Shown: positions 33,291 through 44,491, counted from the first letter of the stretch. The stretch is 64,000 nt of DNA from Ascaphus truei (GCA_036426205.1 CM071570.1:1053058-1117057), one strand, 5' to 3'. Numbers and translations: made by a program. The notes: generated by a model from the sequence alone, not told the origin.

Positions 33291-33410
33291 GCCTTCCTTA
33301 AAGCAGCCCTGGCTTCACCTCGTGTTCTCCGTCACGACGCCAACCGGTCGGCGAAGAGATTGTGGCATCAGGAATCCAGAAGGCAATTTAAGATGAACAT
33401 GTCTCAGCGG
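33291..33410 (+). other. Candidate internal exon of an unidentified host gene
   Basis: A 30-base polypyrimidine tract (TCTCTCTCTCCCTCTGTCTC) ends in CCCAG at 33290. It is followed by 120 bp, exactly 40 codons open in one frame, and then a textbook donor GTAAGT at 33411. The frame is basic, with S-P-R-V-L-R-H-D and K-R-L-W pieces, and ends K-M-N-M-S-Q-R. I do not recognise the protein. The same segment with the same acceptor is present in module copy 1. Splice-like signals arise by chance, and no second exon has been found, so this is a lead only. Confidence 0.35.
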
Positions 33411-33737
33411 GTAAGTGACTGAATGACGTCCTCCTCCACGTCAGGCCGCAGGCGGGGAGCGGGCCCGTGCGGGGTGTTGCGGGCACTCGGGACGCAGATA
33501 ACTAGAAGACAGAAGAGATGGTATCGCAGGATCCACCCACCTCCGCCGCATGCTAATATTACTGATCTGTTCATTGGAAGATTGCAGGTTTTCTAGAGAT
33601 TGTACAAGCATTAACGCAAGAAAGACCACAGGAAAAGCTTGCACGTACACATTCAAGGTGAACATAAGAATATGTACATAAGTAACGAGTATATATTAAA
33701 CATAATGCCCGGCGCTCCCGGGGGAGAGTCCTCGGCC

Positions 33738-34033
33738 GCTCATTTCTTGTGTAAGAACACCCTGGCTCCCAGTAAGCGTAAGGCCATTAATCCCCCCGCT
33801 AGCAACGCTCATTTCTTGTGTAAGAACACCCTGGCTCCCAGTAAGCGTAAGGCCATTAATCCCCCGCTAGCAGCGCTCATTTCTTGTGTAAGAACACCCT
33901 GGCTCCCAGTAAGCGTAAGGCCATTAATCCCCCCGATAGCCAACGCTCATTTCTCGTGTAAGAAACCCTGGCTCCCAGTAAGCGTAAGGCCATTAATCCC
34001 CCGCTAGCAACGCTCATTTCTTGTGTAAGAACA
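33738..34033. repeat. 69-bp minisatellite, about 4.3 copies
   Basis: Unit begins GCTCATTTCTTGTGTAAGAA and includes CTGGCTCCCAGTAAGCGTAA. Starts at 33738, 33807, 33875, 33945 and 34012 (spacings 69, 68, 70, 67). The unit-length wobble is due to C-run and single-base indels. Confidence 0.95.
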
Positions 34034-34450
34034 TTGGTAACTTAAAATGTGAAAGAGGCAATTGGACCTGCCAATTTTTATCCACTGTCAAAACCTTTGC
34101 CAGCTTAACAAATGGTGATATCTTCCCAGTTACGGGACATATCACCTGTAGAATAACCCCTTATGTAATTAATCACGTGTGGATGTAGTCTCTTCTATGT
34201 TGGGGCGCACTATGCGCCCCATTGTATGTTTGTTTTTCTAGGGCATAGAACGACCATTTTGAATGGAACCCAAACTCATGGTGTTCCCAAACATAACAAA
34301 GACGTCTTTACATTTAAGAGTAATGGGCTTTGAGCATATCCCCCCTTTAACGTCTGGTGGTGATGGCTGCAGGACTCTGTCGACAAGAAACCTATTGGAT
34401 ATTTAGGCTCAACGCTCTGGCACCGTGTGGACTCGGAGGTGTCTGGACAC
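34034..34450. other. Gene-free stretch
   Basis: Nothing recognised apart from a short perfect hairpin, GGGGCGCACTATGCGCCCC, at 34203-34221. Confidence 0.5.
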
Positions 34451-34804
34451 CAGTACACTCATTTATTTATTTTTTTCAACTTACATTTTATTGACAGATT
34501 ACGTTTGACAGACATTTCAAAGCTTTTTATCAACCGCATAATCATAACAATATCAATCGCCCATGCATCTTTGTTCTCCGCAGGTGAAGACAGGACAGAC
34601 TGGGAAGACAGATAGACAGACACCTGACGGAGAGAGGGGGGTAGGGGTATTCGGGGAGGGGGGGTTCCTTCTACCGTGGTTTCACCGACAGCTCTGCATC
34701 TTCCGGCTCATCGCTCTTTGGGGGGGCAGATTTCACCCCGGCGGCGGCCCCGACAGCCCTCTGACTGGCTCAACCCGAGTGACTCAGATCAGTACACTCA
34801 TTTA
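34451..34804 (-). mobile_element. 5'-truncated L1 tail with 15-bp target-site duplication
   Basis: An insertion of about 324 bp (34466-34789) lies between perfect direct repeats CAGTACACTCATTTA at 34451-34465 and 34790-34804. Next to the left repeat is a T-rich run followed by CAACTTACATTTTATTG. Read on the minus strand this is CAATAAAATGTAAGTTG plus A-run, closely resembling the 3' end of the L1 at 10700. This is the signature of target-primed insertion of a 5'-truncated L1-family copy. No coding capacity. Confidence 0.85.
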
Positions 34805-36330
34805 AACGTATGTCTTAACATATAATTATTTTTATACATATTTTTTTAAAAATATTTTCTGCATTGATTGACTGTATCAATATCTAGTAACACAACTTTT
34901 ATACGTTTCCTCCATCCAACCATATATTGATGAACAGATATATATATTTATTTCACACATGTTAAATATAGTTCTAGGTCTAGATGTGGACATTATTGTT
35001 CAGAACATGTTTTATTGTTTATATATCTTATGTACACTATATATAAATCTTATACAGTATGCATTTCACATATGTTTTTTGAATCTGATTGGGGCTTTGT
35101 GGATGCTCCTGACGTCCATAGATGAATTCTCATTTGGGCAATATTGTGAACTGAATCTCTTATTCTACATGTTCAAACTTTCCCTAAACCCGCTCTTTAT
35201 CAGTCTCCGTTTATTATGTGACCACTATAGTTTTGGGGCTGTTGGTTTACTTCTCCGGTTCGTTCTCTCCCCTAGCCTCTTATTGTGGCAATTGCGGTAC
35301 CTATTTTTGTGTTTTCCATTGTTTTTATAATACTATATGCAAGTTATGTTCTATTCATTTGTTATTATTGCGTGTGTGTGTGTGTGTGTGTACACTATCC
35401 AATGGAACATACCCCCGAGGAAGTCTCCCAGAGCAACGAAACACATGGGACTGTTTGGTTGGAGCCTTCTCTGAGCCAATAACCAGCTCGTTATGGTCTT
35501 CCTCACTCCTTCCTCTTTGAATCACGGAGGAAAAGGAGAATGGTGGTCTGCAACTGCTGTGGACACTTAATAACGTGGTTCGTCTACCGACTGTAGCCGG
35601 GTACCTTTGTGGCTCAATCCGGTGTCTTCAATCTGTGTTACCACCTGGTTGGCTTTCTGGGCGGGTGGCCATCGCAGCCGCTGGATTTCATCCCGGGCCC
35701 TTTGTCCCGTGGCAACGTAGATCCAGCTGTAAGCAGGTTCTCCATGCGCTGGCGGTAGCGGGCACCTGTGACTGTTTAGTGTCTGTGTGGTTGTGTTACT
35801 GTTGTGTGCGATATATATATATAGCCTCCCTCTTTTATTGGTTTTATTAAACAGAATTATACTATGGAACATGCGCTTCTCTTTCCTTTGGTTTTTAGAG
35901 ATTCTCCTTTTGGATTTGGTTCATCCTTTTTGAAGGTGCAACAACTCTATTAGAGATCCTCTCTCCATTGCAGATCCTGGCGGTAGTCTTATAACACTAT
36001 CACCAGATGGACACTTTTTGCACCCACATTTACAATCCTATAGATATTGCTTTTTGGTGTATGTGTGTGTGTGTGTGTGTGTGTATAAACATATGCACCA
36101 TTTTGTATCTCTAACCTGCTGAAACACGTGCTGGTGGACCGCGGACCAAAAGTCGTGCGATCGCGGCACAGTGCTTGCAGGGGGGATTTGGCCACCCGGA
36201 TTAACACAGCGGAGGTCCCTGCTTCTGAATGGGACTCGCGCTGTGTGAATCCTACTGGGTCGCATCAGTCTGTAAGAGACACGCAGTGAGAGTAAACAGA
36301 ATCGGCCACACACTGCGCACCTCTAACAGG
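34805..36330. other. AT-rich non-coding sequence with two (GT)n tracts
   Basis: No gene recognised. The part from about 35395 to 35900 may be a decayed PLE terminal repeat, judged by a hammerhead-like core near its start. (GT)n tracts occur at 35371-35390 and 36060-36083, and a (TA)n tract at 35811-35822. Confidence 0.4.
35408..35452 (+). ncRNA. Hammerhead-like relic
   Basis: CGAGGA, then a weakly pairing segment, then GAAAC (35438-35442), with CCC/GGG as the only stem I pairs. The ACGCGT palindrome is replaced by ACACAT. It resembles the core at 17877-17927 but is clearly decayed. Confidence 0.35.
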
Positions 36331-36645
36331 TAATAACGCGGGTTTTATGTTAATAACATTGAAGCAGGGGGTCCACACAGCTGAACCCCGTTAATTTCCA
36401 TCCCTGGGACCCCATGCTTCCCAAGTTGCAGACACCGCGGGGTATGGGGTGCCGGTGTATTGTGTGCTCTTAAAGTTCCCGGTCATGTGACACTGGAGAT
36501 TTAAACATGCAGGGAGATACCGACACCACATACTGGGGTATGTATCTCTGGAAGCAGGGTGTCCTCGGCGCTGAAATTAATGCGGTTCAGCAGCTCCGGA
36601 GACCCCCTGCTTCAATACGATATTATTCAAATTAAATAAAAGCAG

Positions 36646-36683
36646 CTTCATTGCCTTAGTGGCTAGCCACTAAGGCAATGAAG
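36646..36683. repeat. 38-bp perfect palindrome
   Basis: Arms of CTTCATTGCCTTAGTGG and its complement around a CTAG centre, no mismatches, followed by GGGGTTAA. Confidence 0.95.
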
Positions 36684-37096
36684 GGGTTAAACCAGCGTAC
36701 CTGGTTTGTTAGGGATAGTGGGGGTGGGTGAAGGGGGTAGTTGCCCCAGGGTGGGTGGTTAGGAAGGTTGCAGGAGGGGCTAACGCCTTAATTACCGTAG
36801 TGATTAATAACACCTAGGTAATGAAGAGTTAACCCCTCCCGCTACCCAACAAGAGACCAAAGCACTCACTGTGGGGTAACTACTCCCTTTACCCACTCTA
36901 AACCCAAAAAAAACCTCCTCCCCACGCACAAAGGAAGGGGCAAATGCCCTAATAGCCAAATATAGGCACTAGCGCTTTTGCCAATTCAAATACACTAAAA
37001 TACACCAGTTAAATGAATAAATCTTTTACTTAACCCTGCCAGGATCAAGGCCGTTATCTTCTGCCCGAACATGAACATGTAAGGGTTGATGCGCAA

Positions 37097-37177
37097 CCAT
37101 TAAAACACCAGTAACCCCTTAATTACCTTAGGGGTTACTACACTAAGGTAATTAAGGAGTTACTGGTGTTTTAATGG
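37097..37177. repeat. 81-bp hairpin with 35-bp arms
   Basis: Left arm 37097-37131 and right arm 37143-37177 are complementary with a single mismatch; 11-base loop. Core AACCCCTTAATTACCTTAG. Confidence 0.93.
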
Positions 37178-37235
37178 GGTTGTACTCTAGTTGCCCCTTG
37201 GAGGGTGGTTAGTCTTCCCAGGAGGGTTGCAGGAT

Positions 37236-37293
37236 GGGTTAACCCCTTAATTACTTAGCAGTTGTAACCGCTAAGGTAATTAAGGGGTTAACC
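37236..37293. repeat. 58-bp hairpin with 24-bp arms
   Basis: GGGTTAACCCCTTAATTACTTAGC (37236-37259) pairs with 37270-37293, with one mismatch or bulge; 10-base loop. Same core as the preceding hairpin. Confidence 0.92.
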
Positions 37294-37726
37294 CCTCCCG
37301 CAGCCCTCCCAGTAAGCCTAATCACCAACCCCAGGTGCACTACCCCTATCCCCCACCCCCTCTACCCCCAATAAACATTAACATTCAATACAATAAAAAA
37401 ATACTAGTCAATACACCCATTGATTGCCACTGTGGTTACAAATGCCCTCAATGGGAGCACAGAACCCAAATGGCAATGACTGGGCACCCTACTACCCACC
37501 TCCTTTACCCTCAACAAGACATACAGTACAGTAATGTGCAAACGCCCTATTATCCAGATCTGGTTAATAGCACATTTGTCCATTAAAAAGAAAATATTAC
37601 CCAGCCAGCATATAGTAAATAAAAGTTGTACTTACCCCTGCCAGGATGAAGGCCATCCTCGTCATTCTGGTCCTCGGCCTCTTCATTGGACACCGACAAT
37701 AACATTAAAAAAAAAACTACTGGCCT

Positions 37727-37778
37727 GTAACCCCTTAATCACCGTAGCTGTTAACCACTGTGGTTATTAAGGGGTTAA
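37727..37778. repeat. 52-bp imperfect hairpin of the same family
   Basis: TGTAACCCCTTAATCACCGTAG against its partially complementary right arm (37758-37778), with a GTTAACCA-containing loop. Confidence 0.8.
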
Positions 37779-38045
37779 CAAACATCCTAGATAGTATACA
37801 TAGACCCGTTCTCTTCCCCACTGAATGCCGGGGAGAGCGTGAGGCCTCTGTAAAGTTCTTATGTCCTTGAGCGCCTGGGCGTAAAATTATGCTGCAGCGG
37901 CACATGGTGATGCATTGCCATGGCAACGTGACGTCACAACGCGCCATAGCGCATAAGTGTGATAATTGGGATCTTAACCGCTTTAAATTCCCCTGGGAAT
38001 CTATCTTCTCGAGTGACTGGAGCAAGGAGGATTTCATCCAGTCTA

Positions 38046-38968
38046 TACATCTCTTTTTTTCTTTTTTTTTCCATCCGCCAACTTAATGCAATTTCTGCAT
38101 AGTTTCTTGATAGGGAGCTGGAAACTTGACCTCACAAGCCGCACATTATTCTCATTTTGATGCTGCTTTCTTGGTTCCAAGAGGCTGTACCTATTGCTGA
38201 GGCTAATCTGCCTTTTGCTCCCCTGATCCAGTCGACAGAACAGAGCTTCTGACACTACTGCTAGACCTAAGAGCATTCACACTGGGTAAATCCTGTCCTA
38301 GCCTCCCCGAGCCCCTGGGTGTATCACCTGCGCAGTCTGCTCCAAATTCTAACTCCGCTGTGACAGAAGTGCAGAGAAACCTCGGGAGGGTCGCCAGACG
38401 GGCAGGAAAGTCTGCCTGCTCGCTGCCTCGCACAGAAGGTCCTCTTCCTCCTTTCTTCCTCCTTTGCCGCCCTTCCTTTTTTTTTTGCCTGACTTAAGCT
38501 GCGAAAAGATGAGCGTCAGAATGGGTCTTCATCTGACTGCATGAGACAAGAGGGGGACAGACGATACTTGCGGCATGGTGTCCAGGCGCAGGAGCCTGGG
38601 ATGCATGCTTGCAACTCCCTACAAGTAATGACGTGGCATGAGAATGGCCCAGCCAGGAAATCCTGTCTGTCTTCCTGTATATTTAATATAAGCCAGCACT
38701 CTCCTTACCTGTGGAGTGTGTCAGACACTTCATTTACTGTCCCCGTGCAGCCTCCTGCAATCGGCTGCTTTCAGATCCTCAAGAAGCAAGAATTCAAAGT
38801 AGCAGCAAAGTCGGAACTGTCGAAATATGCGCATACTGCGCGGTGTAGTAGCGCATATGCAGAATAGAAAGAGGAGCACCGTGTTTCAGGGGGATACAAC
38901 CTCACTTCGTGTGCTGCTACTTTTAATTCTGTCCTCTTGAGTTTCTTTCGGATAACCTTCCCCCTAGC
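38046..38968. other. Gene-free stretch
   Basis: No recognised coding sequence; the longest frame (38541-38867) lacks any known motif. Contains pyrimidine runs at 38050-38070 and 38440-38487. Confidence 0.5.
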
Positions 38969-39444
38969 TTAAAGCAGAAGTCCAAAGTGTTTTTTTTAAA
39001 TTTATTTAATAGTTTTTTCCCCTTTAATATGTGCATCAATACAATCCACACAATGATAAGTAATTAGCTAAGTTGCCGATCGATCCGTTCTGCTGTGATC
39101 GACCGGCGAAGATTCGGCTCTGGGGTTCACTAAATGGCTATCAGTGCAGCAGAAGAGGACCAAAGATGCAAAGTTTTGTGGGGAAGATCATGTGACCAGG
39201 TAGTCACTAGATACAATTGGTGCACTGCTGGAGAGGGCAGGGCTCAAAAAGGAGTGTGCCAGCCTGTTTCCGAAGAGGAAGGGGATGTGACTTTGTAGAT
39301 GCTTGCTATGGAAACAAAAAATGCTTGTTACATTATAATACATTAAAAATATTTAAAAAATTGCTATAAGTATTTTCTCATAGTACAGAACTGATTTATT
39401 TAAAAAAAAAAACACGTAGATTATTGCTTTGACTGCAGCTTTAA
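38969..39444. mobile_element. TTAA-flanked MITE, piggyBac-type
   Basis: A 468-bp non-coding element (38973-39440) flanked by TTAA on both sides (38969-38972, 39441-39444). It has inverted ends AGCAGAAGTCCAAAG and AGCTGCAGTCAAAG, which match with two mismatches and one gap. TTAA target duplication is the hallmark of piggyBac-type transposons, so a non-autonomous member is the simplest reading. No transposase frame is present. TTAA is common in AT-rich DNA, so the terminal inverted repeats carry most of the weight. Confidence 0.65.
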
Positions 39445-41400
39445 GGTAAGACATGAATAACTGACCAGCGGAGAGACAACACCTCTTTTATACTTGTCCA
39501 GAAATCTTATCATACCCCAGCCGGTAGCAGAAGTTATCACAACAGTGGTTTGCTGCCACAAAGGACACTGAAAAGAAACAAAAGATGAATTTATAGACTT
39601 ATTTTAGATGTTGTATGGCTCCATTAGGATAGGAGTTCAGTATGTAGCATTTTGAGCCTATGTTTCAGAAAGGGAGTAGCTGGGGTGGAAGTACTGACAC
39701 CTTTAGTCAGAAGACACATACTGCCCCCAGTAACTGCACCAACTCCGGGCATGTTCCGGGGTTCTGCCACATGCGAAGTGGTGAGGGGGAAGGTTTCCGG
39801 AGTCTGGGCAACAGTCACCAACTGGAGGCTTGTCACATCGATCTGATTATTAGACACACATTGTAAAAGGGACCATCCCATTTGGCACAATAAAACCAAT
39901 GGAGGAAGTGCGATGGTACAAGGAAGTATGGAGTAACACACTTTTATTTTTTATAACACTATTGGATTTGAATCTTAGCCTTCAATGTTCTTTCTTTTTT
40001 TTTTTAAAGATAATAAAAATGTTATTTCACAAAGCTTCTCTTCTTTTCATTCTGTATAAGATAAGTAACAGATAACGCTTCCAATATGAGGTCCAATGGC
40101 TTTGTCTCATTGAATAAAACATTCTTGAAGTTGGGCACAGTACCTGTAATTTTTTTAGAGGGCTTCTTTAAAAAAAAAAAAAAAACATTTTGAAAGGTTG
40201 ATGAAGATGAAGAAGAACCCAGCAATCCAATTAGCTTCCCTTAAATGTTCAAGTGTAAACGGTAAATCCCTGTTTTGTCAATTATTTATTGTGGCTGTAG
40301 CTGTTTGTCAGAATTCATTCATTAAAAAAAGAGAAAGGGTATCACTTTGGCCGTTGAGCACGACGTTCAACAAAGTCTTATCACAGAGAAATTAGCTAAA
40401 AAAAAAAAAAATGAAATAAAGCCCTCCTAAGTATCAGGTCCCAGGGGAACACTATAAAAAATATATATCAAAATCAACAAAGATAATTAAACACCTGTGC
40501 TAGAAATAAGAATAAAGAAGCGTATTGCCACATCATTCCACAGTTGGGGTCTCTGCGTTCTTGTAACTCCAAAGCCATGTCATCCAAGACCACGGGTCCG
40601 GGCACAGAGTGTGACACCACCCACCTGTGCCCGGCCATTAAGCAGTGCCAGGATGGAGTTGAAATGGATCCGCCAATTGTCCCAATGCGTTTCATAGCAG
40701 CATCTATGCCAGGGTTCTTTATATAGCAACCCCTTATGTTCCACTGGTTCAAATGAAAAAATAATGTTATATAAAAATAAAAAAGTAGTATAGCAGAGAA
40801 AGAGACAAACATTTCTTTAAAATGAGTTGAAGTAAATGAAAATATAGCACTAAAAGAGCAAATGCACCAAGAAAGTACAGTTATCAGAGCCAGAGATTGT
40901 TGGGTGATGATTGAATCATAACCCCAAATAAATTGATCCTACTGTAGTCTTTTTAGAAGAATTAAAAGCACCTTTTAGACAAAGCACGTAATAATAAGAT
41001 TATAGATCAAAATGAATACTGTAGATATAATGTAGCTCCTCCCCCACCCCCAGCTAGGGACTACAGGTAGTTAGGGGGTTAAGAACCTTAGAGGGTTAAC
41101 TATGCACTCCCCTACCCATCATGTGATACAGGATGACTTGCAGAAAGGTTAGCAACTGTCCAGTAGGTCTTGTTACTAATGATGTCACCATAAGAAGATG
41201 GGGGGTACATATAGCACCCCTCCCTTCCTCCCCCCCACCAGTGTTCTAGAATCAGGTTCCTCAGGAGTAGCAGTGGACAGGGCCTCAAGGTAAGTTATGT
41301 AAATATGTCTAGGTGTATAGTTATGTGAAGTAAGCATTGTGACAGTAGGGGGTAACCAGGCTCTCAAAAAAAGGTTAAGCCCGATTTTGGTAACCTCTGA
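39445..41400. other. Gene-free stretch
   Basis: Only short frames and A/T runs (39990-40008, 40169-40185, 40399-40411). A 112-codon minus frame at 40812-40474 shows no known domain. Nothing recognised. Confidence 0.5.
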
Positions 41401-42480
41401 TCCGTGTATACGTGTTCGAGAGAGTTAGCTCTTGGACCCAGTAACAGTGTACTGTTTTTACATACTGTCTGCAATAAAAATGTTTTATGTATTTTTTCCC
41501 TTTCCGGGTATGCCAGCGAGCAGGGATTGCTGGGGTATGAGTTTCAAGGGGCGATTTTGCGGAGGAATTGTTGTCAGACTGTGCCTAGGTAGTTGGGAAT
41601 CCGGAGTTCTTGGTTCCCCTATAAATTTCTCGGGAATCATGCTTGATTCTCGGATACATGTAGCACATTGTCCTGGCAATATCTCCCCTTGAGAACGCTT
41701 GCACGACTTGCCGCTAGGGTTCCCTGCTTCAGCATAGCCCAGAAAGGTAAATGGGGCACAGGGATGAAAAGTGTCCCTGTAACTGAGGGGATCTCCAGGT
41801 TAAAGGGGGTACCCCAGTTAATGCCCAGGTAGCCCACAACCTGTATTGGGTTCGTGGGTGCTCCAACCATAGATAAGGTTGTGAGGGGACTCTCAGAGTC
41901 CTGGCTATGTCCCACAGATCGTGTGTGGGGAATAAGGGCTGATAGAAATAAAAGTAGATCTTTCTATTCCCCAAACCCAGGGACTCAGGGATGTATTGAA
42001 GTATATTTTATTAATACATTGTAATGTACTGTTGTGTATTGTAATGAGCTGGGACTTTCGGAACCGATGTTCAAACAATCTGCCCGGGCGAACCCATAGG
42101 TGCCAGTAAGTCTGCTGGACATCTGAGTTCAAAGTAGCCAGAGATGCCAAAGGTGTGAAAGCCATTTGGGTAGCAGGTTAATTGCTCAAGTACCCAGGTC
42201 CGAGGGAACAATGGCAGTCATCCAGGCTGCCATTTGTTCTGCGAGACCTAGTGGAGCCTGACCCACTGGGTGGCATTGAGATAGCCAGGGATGGAGGTGG
42301 CAAACATGCGCATGTCCCTTGGCAATTTCATATTTCCTGCTGACCCGGCTTTTCAGGCCGACTTGGCTCTGATTGGCTACTGAGAAAGTTCCACGCGATG
42401 ATTGGCTGCTGAGTTTCATGAATGAAGCTCAGAATACTTTAAAGATTTTGTGAGCCAATGAGATTGTAGATCCCCAGTAG
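41401..42480. other. Gene-free stretch
   Basis: Overlapping short frames with no recognised family. ATTGG boxes at 42350-42410 may belong to the LTR-like block that follows. Confidence 0.45.
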
Positions 42481-42905
42481 TAAGAGCGCGGGCGGGCTTT
42501 TCAAAGTTGCTCTTGTGTGAATAGCAAAGCTACCGGCTTCAATTTGAAGCCTGAAAAGTTTGCCCGCTGGAGTCTAAGTCCTGTTTTTTTGTGGCCAAGT
42601 TCTCAAAATCGAACGTAGCGGGGATTTCATGCCGATTTTAGTTCCAGAGGATTGGTACTAGCTCGCGGTCAAGAAAAAGTCTAAGTTCTCAGAAGAGAAG
42701 GGAGCGGTGGCGTGTGCTACTTCACGCCGATTTGGGAACCAGGAGATTCCGGGCTATGTCCCGGTCAGGGTAAACCTCTTATTTAGAGTTCCCTGCACCT
42801 CCTGTAAATGTGTCTTTTTGTCTGTATTTTGTGTATTGTGTAAGCAAATTTGTGCGAATAAACTACAATTTATTTCATTAGCTTGTTTTGCTCAGTGAAT
42901 GGTCC
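42481..42905 (+). repeat. LTR-like block with polyadenylation signal
   Basis: Several inverted CCAAT boxes lie just upstream (GATTGGCT twice, GCCAATGAG). Within the block an AATAAA signal (42857-42862) is followed by a TTTATTTCA/TTGTTTTG downstream element, as in the R-U5 part of vertebrate retrotransposon LTRs. No paired LTR or internal coding region is found, so it would be a solo LTR. Boundaries are uncertain. Confidence 0.35.
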
Positions 42906-43489
42906 CGGTTAAAAAGGTGTAAACTGCCTGGTCCCCCGTGATGAGCGTGTCCTATCACCTTTATTGTTTTCAGTTCAGGAACATGCTCTTTATAGATAGA
43001 GCCCATAGTAATGAACAGAGGTTGTTCTACGAACAGAAGAGAAGCAGGCAAGTTCTCAGAGTACAAACTCTGGGGCATAGTCTGATCGGGTCCACCGGAG
43101 AGTACCTGATGAAGCCCTGATCCAATAGGTATTGATGAGGTTGACGGTGCCCAAAGTGACGAGATACTGAACCCTGAAGATAGAGTATAATACTCCCACT
43201 GACAGGTCCTCGGTAAGCTCCCGATCTGACAAACATTGAGGAAGTCAGATAATAAAGAAAATATAGGGTGCTCAAACCCTGGACGACTCTGTTCAGTTCA
43301 GTGAGTGATAAACATTTAACCCTGGAGATACCAGTGGGAGTGGGTGGTGAATATGTAGACTTGTAAGTCCTTAATAACAGCTGTTAAACTTAACCATATG
43401 AGTCTAAACACCATGAAGAACCCACTCACGTCATCTCCAGGGGTGATGGAAAGGCGTGCCAGCCATGAGGGATCCGAAGTCCAGTGATA
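42906..43489. other. Gene-free stretch before the inverted repeat
   Basis: No gene or repeat recognised. Confidence 0.4.
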
Positions 43490-43882
43490 GGCAGAAGGAA
43501 AAAAAAACGAAGTGCGCACAGCCAGGGAGCCAGGTGTAGAGTAAAACTGCTTCTTTATTGTGCATGCAGAGAGACAACAGGAGACCCCTTGATGGGACAA
43601 GGACAGGAACCTCCTACGCGTTTCGGACCTGGGGGTCCTTTATCAAGGAGTGTGGGGTATGCTGGGATAAGGCCACCTTAAATACCTGAGCAATAATGGG
43701 TGAATTAAGAAAAATCTGGGCGAAATTAGCCCTCCGTCCAGTGCGCATGCGCGGACGACAACGTGGCGCCGCGCCGACCACCCGAAGGCTTGTGGGTAAG
43801 GACCGCCCATGGTGAGTGTCCGCGCATGCTCAGACTGGTACGTGAGGCCAACAAAGCTCATCCAGTCTGTATCGCTCCTCCT
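43490..43882 (-). repeat. Left arm of a large inverted repeat (PLE-type terminal repeat)
   Basis: 393 bp, inverted relative to 44492-44882 with high identity and a few small indels; the right arm has GACGTCAC-containing sequence that is deleted on the left. It contains a hammerhead-like core near its outer third. A shorter inner inverted segment (43888-43931 with 44192-44243) extends the symmetry. Confidence 0.92.
43608..43652 (-). ncRNA. Hammerhead-like core in the left arm
   Basis: Minus strand: TTGATAA, a perfect 5-bp stem II (GGACC/GGTCC with loop CCCA), GAAA, palindrome CGCG, triplet GTA and a 4-bp stem I (CTCC/GGAG). Stem II and the GAAA/CGCG/GTA side are canonical, but the CTGANGA core is altered to TTGATAA, which should impair catalysis. 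Confidence 0.6.
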
Positions 43883-44491
43883 GGATCTGATCCCACATAT
43901 AAAAAGACATACAGTGTAACATATATGACACCCTAATACAACCTGTTTGTGTAATATTAATCATGTTGATGGCTTATTAGCAAAGCAGAGTGATAATTGC
44001 TTGTATAAAAGTAAACATACATTTGTTCTTCTCAACCTTGGGGACTTGGAAGAGAAGACATACCAAAAAAGTCTGCTTAATGTATATTTTGTTTTAATTT
44101 AATCCTTTGTATAGATATGTTTTTTAACAATATCCAAAATGCACAGGGTGGCATTATGAGGTTATTGTTGTGGTTATTGTTAGTAGGGGGGTCATATATG
44201 TTACACTGTTAGTCTTTTCTTATGTGGGGCATCAGCAGGGATAAGAAACACCAACTCACAACAAGTATATCTAAAGATTTGTTTATATGGAATTGTTCTT
44301 GTTGTGGGCATTAGTGAGTGTTTATTTTAGTCAGCCCCAGTCTGTGTTACACTGCAATAGCCTTTAGTGTGAGCGCAGGGGACTGGTTATGATTGGTGCA
44401 ATGACGTCTGTTACGCACCATCTATTGGTTGATTGCAGCAGACATGCACCGGCCTATCGGAGACCCGCGGGGGTGACGTCCACTGAGGGGC
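43883..44491. other. Spacer of the inverted repeat
   Basis: No gene. Asymmetric: a segment of about 240 bp at 44244-44491 has no partner on the left side. Confidence 0.6.

Larger units (their letters stand above)
30871..33737. repeat. Duplicated module, copy 2
   Basis: Second copy of 24786-27694, somewhat better preserved (longer integrase and RNase H frames, canonical splice-like sites). It ends in a CTCGG unit and then the 69-bp repeat. Confidence 0.88.
36340..38045. repeat. Hairpin-rich repeat block with internal diverged duplication
   Basis: Two related halves (about 36720-37180 and 37190-37790) share a CTTAC..CCTGCCAGGAT.AAGGCC landmark (37027 and 37631 regions) and each end in fold-back hairpins built on AACCCCTTAATTACCTTAG. 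No transposase frame is present. It is probably a fold-back or MITE-like amphibian repeat; the family is not identified. Confidence 0.6.

Noticed and set aside
41270..41300. Splice donor GTAAGT after CCTCAAG
   Set aside because: An isolated donor-like hexamer; no acceptor or conserved open frame accompanies it.
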